64,000 bases of DNA from Nocardioides marinisabuli (lineage in GTDB: Bacteria; Actinomycetota; Actinomycetes; Propionibacteriales; Nocardioidaceae), in NCBI RefSeq assembly GCF_013466785.1, contig NZ_CP059163.1, forward strand, positions 2,356,001 to 2,420,000, given 5' to 3'. The translations under genes and the position numbers were made by a program. This document shows, one piece after another, positions 17,023 to 25,152 of this stretch (position 1 is the first letter of the stretch; the number at the start of each line of letters is the position of its first letter). Below the pieces are notes generated by a model. That model saw only the letters and a program-made list of their open reading frames with translations. It did not search any database and was not told the origin of the DNA.

Positions 17023-18174
17023 GTGCAGTGCGACTACTTCGACGCGGGTGCGTGCCGGTCGTGCACGTGGATGGGCCGGCCCTACGCCGAGCAGGTCGCC
17101 GACAAGCAGCGCCACGTCGAGGGCCTCCTCGCCCCGGCGCTGGCCGGCCGTCGCCCGGTCGCGTGGCTGCCCGCGGTCACGGGCCCCGAGGAAGGGTTCC
17201 GCAACAAGGCCAAGATGGTCGTCGCCGGCACCCCCGACGCGCCCACGCTGGGGATCCTCGGCGCCGACGGGCGCGGCACCGACCTGCGCCACTGCGGGCT
17301 GCACGAGCCGGGGCTCCACGACGCCCTGCCCGTCCTGGCCGAGCACGTCGTCCGCGCCCGGCTGACGCCGTACGACCTCACCACCCGCCGCGGCGAGCTC
17401 AAGCACCTGCTCGTCACCCGCTCGCCCGCCGGCGAGCTGATGGTGCGCTGGGTGCTGCGCTCCACCGAGCCCGAGGCGCGGCTGCGCAAGCACCTGGGCT
17501 GGCTGACCGACCGCCTGCCGGTCGCGGTGGCCTCGATCAACGTGCAGCCCGAGCACAAGGCGGTGCTCGAGGGGGAGCGCGAGATCGTGCTCACCGACGC
17601 CGCCACCCTCGAGATGCGGCTCGAGGTCGGCGCCGGGCTGCGGCTGCACCTGCGGCCGCAGTCGTTCTTCCAGACCAACACCGCGGTCGCGACCGCGCTC
17701 TACGAGCAGGCCCGGGCCTGGGTCGAGGAGACCGCGCCCGCCTCGGTGTGGGACCTCTACGCCGGCGTCGGCGGCTTCGCGCTGGCGCTCGCCGCGCCCG
17801 GCCGGGCGGTCAACGGCGTCGAGATCGCGCCCGAGGCGGTCGCCTCGGCCCAGCAGTCGGCGGGGGAGGCGGGGCTCGAGCAGGCCCGCTTCGTCGCCGC
17901 CGACGCGACCGCGTGGGCGCTCGAGCAGCCGACCGCCGACCACCCCGACCTGGTCGTGGTCAACCCGCCGCGGCGCGGCATCGGCCCCGCGCTGACCGGC
18001 TGGCTGGAGTCGTCGCGGGTGCGGCACGTCCTCTATTCCAGCTGCAACGCCGCCACGCTCGCCCGCGACCTGGCCGCGCTGCCGTCGTACGACGTCGAGG
18101 CCGCCCGGCTGCTCGACATGTTCCCCCAGACCACCCACCACGAGGTGCTGGTCCGACTGCGCCGCCGGGGGTGA
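17023..18174 (+). CDS. rlmC: 23S rRNA (uracil-C5)-methyltransferase, RlmC-like
   Basis: A 383-residue RNA m5U methyltransferase of the TrmA/RlmC/RlmD family. The N-terminal cysteine cluster MQCDYFDAGACRSCTWM matches the iron-sulfur region specific to RlmC, which modifies U747 of 23S rRNA in E. coli; there is no TRAM domain. The catalytic part has RPQSFFQTNTAVATALYEQA (about 213-232), the SAM-binding motif VWDLYAGVGGFALALA (about 243-258), VVVNPPRRGIG and the catalytic-Cys motif YSSCNAATLARDL (about 339-351). In actinobacteria this RlmC-like protein may act at one or more uridines; the exact site is inferred from the family. Confidence 0.88.
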   Translation: MQCDYFDAGACRSCTWMGRPYAEQVADKQRHVEGLLAPALAGRRPVAWLPAVTGPEEGFRNKAKMVVAGTPDAPTLGILGADGRGTDLRHCGLHEPGLHDALPVLAEHVVRARLTPYDLTTRRGELKHLLVTRSPAGELMVRWVLRSTEPEARLRKHLGWLTDRLPVAVASINVQPEHKAVLEGEREIVLTDAATLEMRLEVGAGLRLHLRPQSFFQTNTAVATALYEQARAWVEETAPASVWDLYAGVGGFALALAAPGRAVNGVEIAPEAVASAQQSAGEAGLEQARFVAADATAWALEQPTADHPDLVVVNPPRRGIGPALTGWLESSRVRHVLYSSCNAATLARDLAALPSYDVEAARLLDMFPQTTHHEVLVRLRRRG

Positions 18175-18182
18175 GGGGGCGG

Positions 18183-18282
18183 CGCGGGAGTTTCATCGGG
18201 TACCCGATGGACCTGGCGCCACCCGGCTGAAGGTTCGTGGTGGTGGCGCGAGCTCTGTCGGGTACCCGATGAAACTCCCGCG
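18183..18282. repeat. 25-bp perfect inverted repeat with 50-nt spacer
   Basis: The arm at 18183-18207 and its exact reverse complement at 18258-18282 each contain the palindrome TCGGGTACCCGA plus GTTTCAT or ATGAAAC. A second, inner complementarity (CGCCACC with GGTGGCG) could extend the hairpin. It starts 8 nt after the rlmC stop and ends upstream of the next gene's promoter, so it may terminate rlmC transcripts. The exactness over 25 bp and the embedded palindrome suggest a dispersed element rather than a simple terminator. Confidence 0.75.
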
Positions 18283-18354
18283 GCCGCCGTGCGCCAGGTC
18301 TCGTCCACAGGCGGGGTGGGGGCGGGGGGTTCCACAGGGGCGGTGGTGCGTGGG

Positions 18355-18360
18355 TACGGT
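18355..18360 (+). promoter_or_regulatory. -10 hexamer TACGGT for a leaderless transcript
   Basis: TACGGT ends 6 nt before the GTG at 18367, with no ribosome binding site. Confidence 0.4.
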
Positions 18361-18366
18361 CGGCAC

Positions 18367-18852
18367 GTGAGCGCCACCGACTACTGCGACCTGTGCGACC
18401 TCCCGCTCTCGACCTGCGTGCACGGGATGCCCAAGCCCGTGGAGCCGCCCCCGGCACCCCCGAAGGCGCCGCCCAAGGCCTCGCCCGTCACCCGGCGTCG
18501 TACGACGACCGCGGCGTCGGCTGGCTCCACCGCCCCCGCGGCGCCCGCGCGGCCGCGCCGGCGCACGCCCTCGGTCGACTTCAAGCCGTGGATCGTCAAG
18601 CTGCTCCAGGAGGCCGGTGGCCAGGCGGAGTCCGACGACCTGCTCACCGAGCTCGCCGAGCGTCTCGGCGACGTGCTGCGCCCCGGGGACCTGGAGAAGG
18701 GCCCGACCGGCGAGGTGCGGTGGCGCACCGCGGCCCGTACGGCGCGCAAGGAGCTCGCCGACGACGGCCTGCTGCTCGCCCCGCGCCCCGGCACCTGGGC
18801 GCTGACCGACCGCGGTCGCGTCGAGTGGGTGCCCGACCTGCCCTCCGCCTAG
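18367..18852 (+). CDS. Winged-helix protein with N-terminal Cys/His cluster
   Basis: A 161-residue protein. The N-terminus YCDLCDLPLSTCVHG has the spacing C-x2-C-x5-C-x-H, a likely zinc knuckle. A Pro/Ala/Arg-rich linker (residues 25-70) follows, then a compact domain (about 72-160) with a helix WIVKLLQEAGGQAESDDLLTEL, a recognition-type helix WRTAARTARKELADDGLL and a beta wing LAPRPGTWALTDRGR. This is the layout of winged-helix DNA-binding domains such as the Mrr N-terminal domain. The start GTG at 18367 is supported by the -10 box; an upstream in-frame start would run through the -10 box. It could be a small regulator or a nucleic-acid-binding adaptor. Confidence 0.65.
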   Translation: MSATDYCDLCDLPLSTCVHGMPKPVEPPPAPPKAPPKASPVTRRRTTTAASAGSTAPAAPARPRRRTPSVDFKPWIVKLLQEAGGQAESDDLLTELAERLGDVLRPGDLEKGPTGEVRWRTAARTARKELADDGLLLAPRPGTWALTDRGRVEWVPDLPSA

Positions 18853-18863
18853 GCCACCGCCGC

Positions 18864-18977
18864 GGGGTCGTGGCTCGGGTCGTGGGTCGGGTCGTGGCCC
18901 CTGGCCGCGCCAGGGCGCGTCCTCAGGCACACGCCCCGGACCACGACCCGGACCACGACCCGCACCACGACCCGGGG
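18864..18977. repeat. 12-bp-unit palindromic element, copy A
   Basis: Three tandem units of the form GGGTCGTGGYYC (18865-18900) are followed by a core of about 32 nt (18901-18932, beginning CTGGCCGCGCC) and three units of the inverse form GACCACGACCCG (18939-18974). The arms can pair into one long hairpin. Copies B (40972-41111) and C (42110-42234) share both the units and the core. It lies 12 nt after the winged-helix gene and about 50 nt ahead of the ABC-F gene. Confidence 0.8.
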
Positions 18978-19029
18978 CGGGCGACAAAGGAAGTGACCCA
19001 CGGCCGCTGATCGGGGAGCATGGTCGCTC

Positions 19030-20733
19030 GTGGGTCACGTGGATGTCGCAGGTGTCAGGTACGAGCTCCCCGACGGGCGGGTGCTGCTCGACGACGTGTC
19101 GTTCCGGGTGGGCGAGGGCGCCAAGGTCGCGCTGGTCGGCGCCAACGGCGCGGGCAAGACGACCCTGCTGCGCATCGTCACCGGCGAGCTGACCCCGCAC
19201 GCGGGCGTGGTGACCCGCTCGGGCGGGCTCGGCGTGATGCGGCAGGACGTCAAGGCCGGGCTGCGCGAGGGCGCGACCGTCGCCGACCTGCTGCTCAGCG
19301 TCGCCCCGCCGCGGGTCCGCGAGGCTGCCGCGCAGGTGGAGCGGCTCGAGCTGGCGCTGATGGAGACCGACGACGAGGCCACCCAGATGCGCTACGCCGA
19401 GGCGCTCTCGGAGTACGCCGACGCCGGCGGGTACGACGTCGAGGTCACCTGGGACGTGTGCGCCACCGCGGCGCTGGGGGTCTCCTACGACCGCGCGAAG
19501 TACCGCGAGCTGGCCACCCTGAGCGGCGGCGAGCAGAAGCGGCTGGTGCTCGAGTTCCTGCTGCGCGGGCCCGACCAGGTGCTGCTGCTCGACGAGCCCG
19601 ACAACTACCTCGACGTGCCCGGCAAGATCTGGCTCGAGGGCCGCATCCGCGAGTCCGACAAGACGGTGCTGATGATCAGCCACGACCGCGAGCTGCTCGA
19701 CAACACCGCCACCCGGGTGGTGACCGTCGAGCTGGGCAGCGGCCACGGCGTCGGCAACAGCGTGTGGACCCACCCGGGCGGCTTCTCCTCCTACCACCAG
19801 GCGCGCACCGACCGGTTCGCGCGCTTCGAGGAGCTGCGCAAGCGCTGGGACGAGGAGCACGCCAAGCTCAAGGCGCTCGTGCTGCGCCTGAAGATCAAGG
19901 CCGAGTACAACGACGGCATGTCCAGCCAGTACCGCGCCGCCCAGACCCGGCTGCGCAAGTTCGAGGAGGTCGGCCCGCCGACCGAGCAGCCGCGCGAGCA
20001 GCAGGTCGCGATGCGCCTCAAGGGCGGGCGCACCGGCAAGCGCGCCGTGGTCTGCGAGCAGCTGGAGCTGACCGGGCTGATGAAGCCCTTCGACCTCGAG
20101 GTCTGGTACGGCGAGCGGGTGGCGGTGCTGGGCTCCAACGGCTCCGGCAAGTCGCACTTCCTGCGGCTGCTGGCCGCCGGCGGCACCGACCCCGACGTCG
20201 AGCACCGCCCCGTCAGCGAGGTGCCGGTCACGCCGGTGCCGCACACCGGCAAGGCCAAGCTCGGCGCCCGGGTGCGGCCCGGCTGGTTCGTGCAGACCCA
20301 CGAGCACCCCGAGCTGGTCGGTCGCCCGCTGCTCGACATCCTGCACCGCGGCGACGGCCACCCCGACGGGCGCCGCGGCCTGGGTCGGGAGCAGGCCGCG
20401 CGGGTGCTGGACCGCTACGAGCTCGCGCACGCCGGCGAGCAGACCTTCGACTCGCTGTCGGGCGGCCAGCAGGCGCGCTTCCAGATCCTGCTGCTCGAGC
20501 TCTCGGGCGCCACCCTGCTGCTGCTCGACGAGCCCACCGACAACCTCGACGTGCAGTCGGCCGAGGCGCTCGAGGAGGGCCTCGAGGCGTTCGAGGGCAC
20601 CGTCCTGGCGGTCACCCACGACCGGTGGTTCGCCCGCGGCTTCGACCGGTTCCTGGTCTACGGCGCCGACGGCGAGGTCTACGAGTCGCCGGGGCCGGTG
20701 TGGGACGAGGGCCGCGTGGTCCGGTCGCGATGA
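19030..20733 (+). CDS. ABC-F family ATPase
   Basis: A 567-residue protein with two ABC domains and no membrane helices. Domain 1: Walker A GANGAGKTT (about residues 38-46), signature LSGGEQKRL, Walker B LLLDEPDNYLD and switch His MISHDRE. A charged linker helix (FARFEELRKRWDEEHAKLKAL) follows. Domain 2: Walker A GSNGSGKSH (about 378-386), signature LSGGQQARF, Walker B LLLDEPTDNLD and VTHDRW. ABC-F proteins act on the ribosome (translation factors such as EttA, or antibiotic resistance) rather than as transporters. The short linker makes a housekeeping role as likely as resistance. The GTG start is used. The GNAT gene overlaps its stop by 4 nt. Confidence 0.87.
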   Translation: MGHVDVAGVRYELPDGRVLLDDVSFRVGEGAKVALVGANGAGKTTLLRIVTGELTPHAGVVTRSGGLGVMRQDVKAGLREGATVADLLLSVAPPRVREAAAQVERLELALMETDDEATQMRYAEALSEYADAGGYDVEVTWDVCATAALGVSYDRAKYRELATLSGGEQKRLVLEFLLRGPDQVLLLDEPDNYLDVPGKIWLEGRIRESDKTVLMISHDRELLDNTATRVVTVELGSGHGVGNSVWTHPGGFSSYHQARTDRFARFEELRKRWDEEHAKLKALVLRLKIKAEYNDGMSSQYRAAQTRLRKFEEVGPPTEQPREQQVAMRLKGGRTGKRAVVCEQLELTGLMKPFDLEVWYGERVAVLGSNGSGKSHFLRLLAAGGTDPDVEHRPVSEVPVTPVPHTGKAKLGARVRPGWFVQTHEHPELVGRPLLDILHRGDGHPDGRRGLGREQAARVLDRYELAHAGEQTFDSLSGGQQARFQILLLELSGATLLLLDEPTDNLDVQSAEALEEGLEAFEGTVLAVTHDRWFARGFDRFLVYGADGEVYESPGPVWDEGRVVRSR

Positions 20734-21758
20734 GCGGCCCGCTGCGCATCGAGCCCGTCGACCCGTACGACGACGCGGCGTTCGACGCCTGGCACGAGGT
20801 CTACCGCGCCTCCCAGCACCACGGGCGGCCCGCCGCGGCGGTGACGGCGTGGACCCGCGAGGAGATGCGCGCGGCGCTGCAGCGGCCGGGTCGCCGCACC
20901 TGGGCGGGGGCCTGGCTGGGCCGCGTCGACGGCGAGCCGGTCGCGACCGGCCACCTGCAGACGCCGCTGCTCGACAACCTGGCCCAGGCGCAGCTCTCGA
21001 TCGACGTGGCGCCGGCCCACCGGCGCCGCGGGCACGGCTCGCGGATGCTGGCGCACCTGGGCGCCGAGGCCGCCTCGCGGGGGCGCGACCTGTGGATCGC
21101 CGAGGCCAGCTGGCCGATGGGCGCCCCGGTGGACGGGGCCGGGGAGCCCGGGCCGTCGCTGCTGCGCGGCCACGGCTTCGGGCTCGGCCTGGTCGAGGTG
21201 CTGCGCGTGCTCGACCCGCTGCCCGACCCCGACCACCTGCGGGCCCTGGCCGCCGAGGCGGCGCCGCACCACGCGGCGTACGAGGTGCGGTCGTTCGTGG
21301 GCCGGGTTCCCGACGACCTGCTCGACGACTGGGCCCGGATCACCGCCAGCCTCAACACCGAGGCGCCGGTGGGCACCCTGAGCCTCGAGGCCGACGTGGT
21401 CGACCCGGCGCTGGTGCGCGAGGAGGAGGAGCTGCTGGCCCGGCAGGCCCGCACCCGCCACGCCACGGTGGCGCTCGGCCCCGGGGGCGGGGTGGTCGCC
21501 TACACCGAGATCGTCACCACCGAGCACGAGCCCGGGCTGGCCTACCAGTGGGGCACGGTCGTGGACCGCGCCCACCGCGGCCGCCGGCTCGGGCTGGCGC
21601 TCAAGGCCGCCAACCACCTGCTGCTGCACGAGCAGGTGGCCGACCTGCGGATGGTGCGCACCTGGAACGCCGAGACCAACACCCACATGGTCGCGGTCAA
21701 CGACGCCCTGGGCTACCGGCCCCTCGAGCGGTACGGCGGGTTCGAGCGCCGCGCCTGA
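20730..21758 (+). CDS. Tandem GNAT-domain N-acetyltransferase
   Basis: A 342-residue cytosolic protein with two GNAT folds. The first has the acetyl-CoA pyrophosphate-binding motif DVAPAHRRRGHGSRMLAHL (about residues 89-107), the second GTVVDRAHRGRRLGLALKAANH (about 266-287) followed by RTWNAETNTHMVAVNDALGYRPL, the usual motif-B Asn and LGY/F ending. Double-GNAT proteins of this kind in actinobacteria include mycothiol synthase relatives, but motifs specific to MshD are not evident. The ATG overlaps the ABC-F stop (ATGA), so the two are translationally coupled. The substrate is unknown. Confidence 0.8.
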   Translation: MSGPLRIEPVDPYDDAAFDAWHEVYRASQHHGRPAAAVTAWTREEMRAALQRPGRRTWAGAWLGRVDGEPVATGHLQTPLLDNLAQAQLSIDVAPAHRRRGHGSRMLAHLGAEAASRGRDLWIAEASWPMGAPVDGAGEPGPSLLRGHGFGLGLVEVLRVLDPLPDPDHLRALAAEAAPHHAAYEVRSFVGRVPDDLLDDWARITASLNTEAPVGTLSLEADVVDPALVREEEELLARQARTRHATVALGPGGGVVAYTEIVTTEHEPGLAYQWGTVVDRAHRGRRLGLALKAANHLLLHEQVADLRMVRTWNAETNTHMVAVNDALGYRPLERYGGFERRA

Positions 21759-21768
21759 CCCGTGCGGC

Positions 21769-21919
21769 GACCCGGCCCAAATATCGCAGTGACCCGGCCC
21801 GGATCTCGCAGTGACCCGGCCCGAACCTCCGGGGCGGAGGTTCGGGCCGGGTCGACGCGAAGTTTGCGCCGGGTCAGCGGGAGATCTGCGCCGGGTCAGC
21901 GCGAAGTATGCGCCGGGTC
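21769..21919. repeat. 22-bp-unit palindromic element, copy 1, in a convergent junction
   Basis: Two 22-nt units starting GACCCGGCCC (21769 and 21791) lead into a perfect 18-bp hairpin (21813-21830 with 21836-21853, 5-nt loop). Three 22-nt units in the opposite sense, each ending GCGCCGGGTC (21854-21919), follow. The last unit runs into the minus-strand stop codon of the protease gene at 21918-21920. Copy 2 at 52702-52800 has the same unit length, central palindrome and ending. It probably also terminates transcription from both sides. Confidence 0.8.
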
Positions 21920-23210
21920 ACGAGGTCTCGGCGTCGGTGTCGAGCTCGAGGTCGACGCTCTGCTCCTCGCCGTCGCGCACGAAGGTCAGGGTGACGGTGT
22001 CGCCGGGGCGGTAGGAGCGGATCGTGGCGACCAGCGAGTCGGAGCCGGTGATCATCGTGTCGTCGACCCGGACCACCACGTCGCCCGGCTCAAGGCCCGC
22101 GTCGCCGGCCGTCGAGCCCTCGCCCACCTCGCGCACCAGCGCACCGATGACGGCCTCGGCGCCGCTCTGGCCCTCCGCGGCGGTCGCGTCGCTGACCGAG
22201 ATGCCCAGGCGGGCGTGGGTCGGGGTCTCGCCCGCGGCCATCTGCTCCACGATCGGCAGCACCTCGTCGATCGGGATCGAGAAGCCCAGGCCGATCGAGC
22301 CGCCGCTCGCGCCCGAGGTCGAGCCCGAGGTGCGGATGGAGGAGTTGATGCCGACCACGTGGCCGTTGGTGTCGACCAGCGGGCCGCCGCTGTTGCCGGG
22401 GTTGATCGCCGCGTCGGTCTGGATGGCGGGGTAGATGGTGGCGTCGCCCGAGGCGTCGCTGGCCACGCCCACGGGGCGGTCCAGGGCGCTGACGATGCCG
22501 CTGGTGACGGTGGCGTCGAGGCCGAAGGGGGAGCCGATGGCGACCACCTCCTGGCCGACCCGCAGGTCCTCGGAGCTACCGATCGTCGCGGGGGTCAGGC
22601 CCTCGACACCCTCGGCCTGGATGACCGCGGTGTCGGTGAGCGGGTCGGCGCCCAGCACGGTGGCCGTGGCGCGCGAGCCGTCGTCGAAGGAGACCGTGAT
22701 GTCGGCGCCCTCCCCGGCGGCCGCGATCACGTGCTCGTTGGTGAGGATCTGCCCGTCGGAGGAGAGCACGATCCCCGAGCCCGAGCCACCCTCCTGGCCG
22801 CTGCTGACGTCGATGCGCACCACCGAGGGCAGCACCGTCTCGGCGACCTGCTGCACCGAGCCGGGCTCGGCGTCGCTGACCGGGGTGTCGACGACCTGCG
22901 AGGTCTGCACGCCCGAGGGGGAGCCGGTCCCCGCCCCGTCGTCCTCGAGGGCGCTCCACGTCGCGGCGCCGCCGAGACCGGCCGCGCCGCCGACGACCAG
23001 CGAAGCCGCCACCACGGCAGCGGCGAACCCCTTGCGCCCCCGCGCAGGCGGGGCTGCGGGCGCAGCGGCGTACGCCGGCGGGACGACCTGCTGGGTGGCG
23101 GTCTCGTCGTCCGGCGCCCAGGTCGGCTGCGGGCCGAGGTCGTAGGCGCTGGTGTCGTCGTACGGGCCGTGCCCGGTCGGGTGCTCGGGGTCGCGGGGAG
23201 TCTCGTTCAT
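21918..23210 (-). CDS. HtrA/DegP-like S1C serine protease, membrane-anchored, with PDZ domain
   Basis: A 430-residue protein. A Pro/Tyr/Asp-rich cytoplasmic N-terminus (about 85 residues) is followed by one transmembrane helix (GFAAAVVAASLVVGGAAGLGGAA). The trypsin-like domain carries the triad His in ILTNEHVIAAAGEG, Asp in LGADPLTDTAVIQ and Ser in AINPGNSGGPLVDTNG. A C-terminal PDZ domain starts near ARLGISVSDA (VREVGEGSTAGDAGLEPGDVVVRVDD). HtrA proteases degrade or refold damaged envelope proteins outside the membrane. The start at 23210 is uncertain: an in-frame ATG lies at 23219, and the GGGGAG between them fits neither start well. It is divergent from the acyl-CoA ligase. Confidence 0.85.
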   Translation of the reverse strand: MNETPRDPEHPTGHGPYDDTSAYDLGPQPTWAPDDETATQQVVPPAYAAAPAAPPARGRKGFAAAVVAASLVVGGAAGLGGAATWSALEDDGAGTGSPSGVQTSQVVDTPVSDAEPGSVQQVAETVLPSVVRIDVSSGQEGGSGSGIVLSSDGQILTNEHVIAAAGEGADITVSFDDGSRATATVLGADPLTDTAVIQAEGVEGLTPATIGSSEDLRVGQEVVAIGSPFGLDATVTSGIVSALDRPVGVASDASGDATIYPAIQTDAAINPGNSGGPLVDTNGHVVGINSSIRTSGSTSGASGGSIGLGFSIPIDEVLPIVEQMAAGETPTHARLGISVSDATAAEGQSGAEAVIGALVREVGEGSTAGDAGLEPGDVVVRVDDTMITGSDSLVATIRSYRPGDTVTLTFVRDGEEQSVDLELDTDAETS

Positions 23211-23331
23211 GCTCCCCATGGTGCCGACCGCGGCTGTGAGCCACCTGAGACCCCGCTGGACGCGCGGCAAGAACTGAGACGATCCAGCACACCTCTTGAT
23301 GGGCCCTGTGGGCTCGGTCACACTCGGCCCC

Positions 23332-24981
23332 ATGACTGCCACCCCGACCGACACCTCCACTTCGGCCACCCCGGGCACCTCGGCCACCGGCCCCGCGCCC
23401 GGTCCGACGCCCCGCTTCGTCGACGACCGCCTCGCCCACTGGGCGGCCACCAAGCCCGACGAGGAGGCGATGAGCTACCTGGGCCGCAGCTGGACCTGGG
23501 CGCAGTGGGACGAGCGCGTACGCCGCTGCACCGGCATGCTGGCCGGGCTCGGGGTCGGCCGCGGCGACGTGGTGGCCTTCCTCGACAAGAACCACCCGGC
23601 CTGCGTCGAGCTCAGCCTCGCCGCGGGGGCGCTGGGGGCCGCCAACGCGATCATCAACTTCCGCCTCGCCGGGGAGGAGATCGACTACGCCGTCAATGAC
23701 TCCGGCGCCAAGGTGCTGCTGGTCGGCTCCGAGCTCAAGGGCCAGATCGAGCAGATCCGCGACCGGCTCACCGGTGTCGAGCACGTCATCGAGGTCACCC
23801 CCGAGGGCGGCGACGACTCAGGGCCCGACGACTACGAGACCCGCCTGGCCGCGGCCACGCCCACCGGACGCTCCGCCGACGTCGAGCCCGACGACACCTG
23901 CCTGGTGATGTACTCCTCGGGCACCACCGGGCACCCCAAGGGCGTGATGCTCACCCACGCCAACATGATCGCCCACACCATCAACTCCCACGACGGGTGG
24001 GGCTTCGAGCCCGGCGACAAGTCGATGGTCGCGATGCCGCTCTTCCACGTCGGCGGGTCGTCGTACGTGCTCTTCGGGCTGCACGACGGCATCCCCAGCA
24101 TCATGACCCGCGACCCCGACGGCGCCTCGCTGGCCGGGGCGATCCTGGCCGGCGCCAACCGCACCTTCCTGGTGCCGGCCGTGCTCGCGCAGGTGCTGCA
24201 GTCGGGCCCCGACGCGATCAAGCTCTTCGGGGCGCTGAAGACCTACACCTACGGCGCGGCCCCGATGCCGCCGCCGCTGCTGCGCGCGGCGATGGAGGCC
24301 TGGCCCGACACCGACTTCATGCAGGTCTACGGCCTGACCGAGGTCTCCGGCGTGGCCACCCACCTGATGCCCGAGGAGCACCGCACCGCGATCGCCGACG
24401 GGCACCCCGAGCGGCTGGTCTCGGCCGGCCGCGCGGTGCCCGAGGTGGAGGTGCGCATCGTCGACCCCGCGACCCTCGAGGACCTGCCCACCGGCGAGCA
24501 CGGGGAGATCTGGCTGCGCACGCCCCAGCTCTTCAAGGGCTACCTCAACCGCCCCGAGGCCACCGCCGAGGTGATCACCGAGGACGGCTGGTTCCGCACC
24601 GGCGACATGGGCAAGGTCGACGCCGACGGCTACGTCTTCGTCGAGGACCGCCTCAAGGACATGATCATCTCGGGCGGGGAGAACATCTACAGCCCCGAGG
24701 TCGAGCGGGTGCTCGCCGAGCACCCGGCGGTGATGGAGGTCGCGGTCATCGGCATCCCCGACGACACCTGGGGCGAGTCGGTCAAGGCGGTGGTGGCGCT
24801 CAAGGAGGGCGCCTCGGCCACCGAGCAGGAGATCATCGACCACTGCCGCGAGCACCTCGCGCACTTCAAGTGCCCCAAGAGCGTCGACGTCATCGAGATG
24901 CTGCCGCGCAACCCGACCGGCAAGATCCTCAAGCGCGAGCTGCGGGCGCCGTACTGGGCCGACCGCGACCGGGGCGTCTGA
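23332..24981 (+). CDS. Long-chain fatty acid/acyl-CoA ligase (FadD-like)
   Basis: A 549-residue AMP-forming enzyme of the ANL superfamily. Motifs in order: phosphate-binding loop MYSSGTTGHPKGVMLTH (about residues 200-216), YGAAPMPP, adenine-binding VYGLTE (about 339), TGDMGKVDADGYVF with VEDRLKDMIISGGENIYSPEVE (hinge and A8 region), and the catalytic Lys in NPTGKILKREL near the C-terminus. The reaction is carboxylate + ATP + CoA to acyl-CoA + AMP + PPi. The resemblance to FadD13-type ligases is by eye and the chain length is unknown. The first 30 residues are Thr/Pro/Ser-rich and probably disordered. A good terminator follows. Confidence 0.87.
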   Translation: MTATPTDTSTSATPGTSATGPAPGPTPRFVDDRLAHWAATKPDEEAMSYLGRSWTWAQWDERVRRCTGMLAGLGVGRGDVVAFLDKNHPACVELSLAAGALGAANAIINFRLAGEEIDYAVNDSGAKVLLVGSELKGQIEQIRDRLTGVEHVIEVTPEGGDDSGPDDYETRLAAATPTGRSADVEPDDTCLVMYSSGTTGHPKGVMLTHANMIAHTINSHDGWGFEPGDKSMVAMPLFHVGGSSYVLFGLHDGIPSIMTRDPDGASLAGAILAGANRTFLVPAVLAQVLQSGPDAIKLFGALKTYTYGAAPMPPPLLRAAMEAWPDTDFMQVYGLTEVSGVATHLMPEEHRTAIADGHPERLVSAGRAVPEVEVRIVDPATLEDLPTGEHGEIWLRTPQLFKGYLNRPEATAEVITEDGWFRTGDMGKVDADGYVFVEDRLKDMIISGGENIYSPEVERVLAEHPAVMEVAVIGIPDDTWGESVKAVVALKEGASATEQEIIDHCREHLAHFKCPKSVDVIEMLPRNPTGKILKRELRAPYWADRDRGV

Positions 24982-25003
24982 CCCGCCGACGACCGCTGAC
25001 GAC

Positions 25004-25038
25004 GGCACCGCCCGAGGGCCCGGTCCTCGGGCGGTGCC
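25004..25038 (+). terminator. 13-bp hairpin terminator after the acyl-CoA ligase gene
   Basis: GGCACCGCCCGAG (25004-25016) pairs perfectly with CTCGGGCGGTGCC (25026-25038) around a 9-nt loop, 22 nt after the stop codon. No U-run follows, as is common in high-GC actinobacteria. Confidence 0.75.
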
Positions 25039-25100
25039 CGGTTCGTCGACGCGGCGGTAACGGCTCCTCCACAGCCGTCCCGCGCCCCCTCCCGGGCCCC

Positions 25101-25106
25101 TAGCGT
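25101..25106 (+). promoter_or_regulatory. Putative -10 hexamer TAGCGT for the choice-of-anchor A gene
   Basis: TAGCGT lies 46 nt ahead of the ATG at 25153. Transcription starting about 7 nt downstream would give a leader of about 40 nt that contains the hairpin at 25129-25148. Confidence 0.4.
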
Positions 25107-25128
25107 CGGGGCGGGGGTGCCGAGCGGC

Positions 25129-25148
25129 GCCCCCCGGAGGCGGGGGGC
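25129..25148 (+). promoter_or_regulatory. GC-only leader hairpin displaying GGAGG in its loop
   Basis: GCCCCCC (25129-25135) pairs with GGGGGGC (25142-25148). The 6-nt loop GGAGGC is the only Shine-Dalgarno-like sequence ahead of the ATG at 25153, but it is 12 nt upstream, on the long side. The structure could modulate initiation or simply be a stable leader hairpin. Confidence 0.45.
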
Positions 25149-25152
25149 CACC

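Noticed and set aside
19020..20729. Alternative frame through the ABC-F gene continuous with the GNAT gene, suggesting a 912-residue fusion
   Set aside because: The ABC-F protein is encoded in a different frame with full Walker and signature motifs; the GNAT gene starts at its own ATG at 20730.
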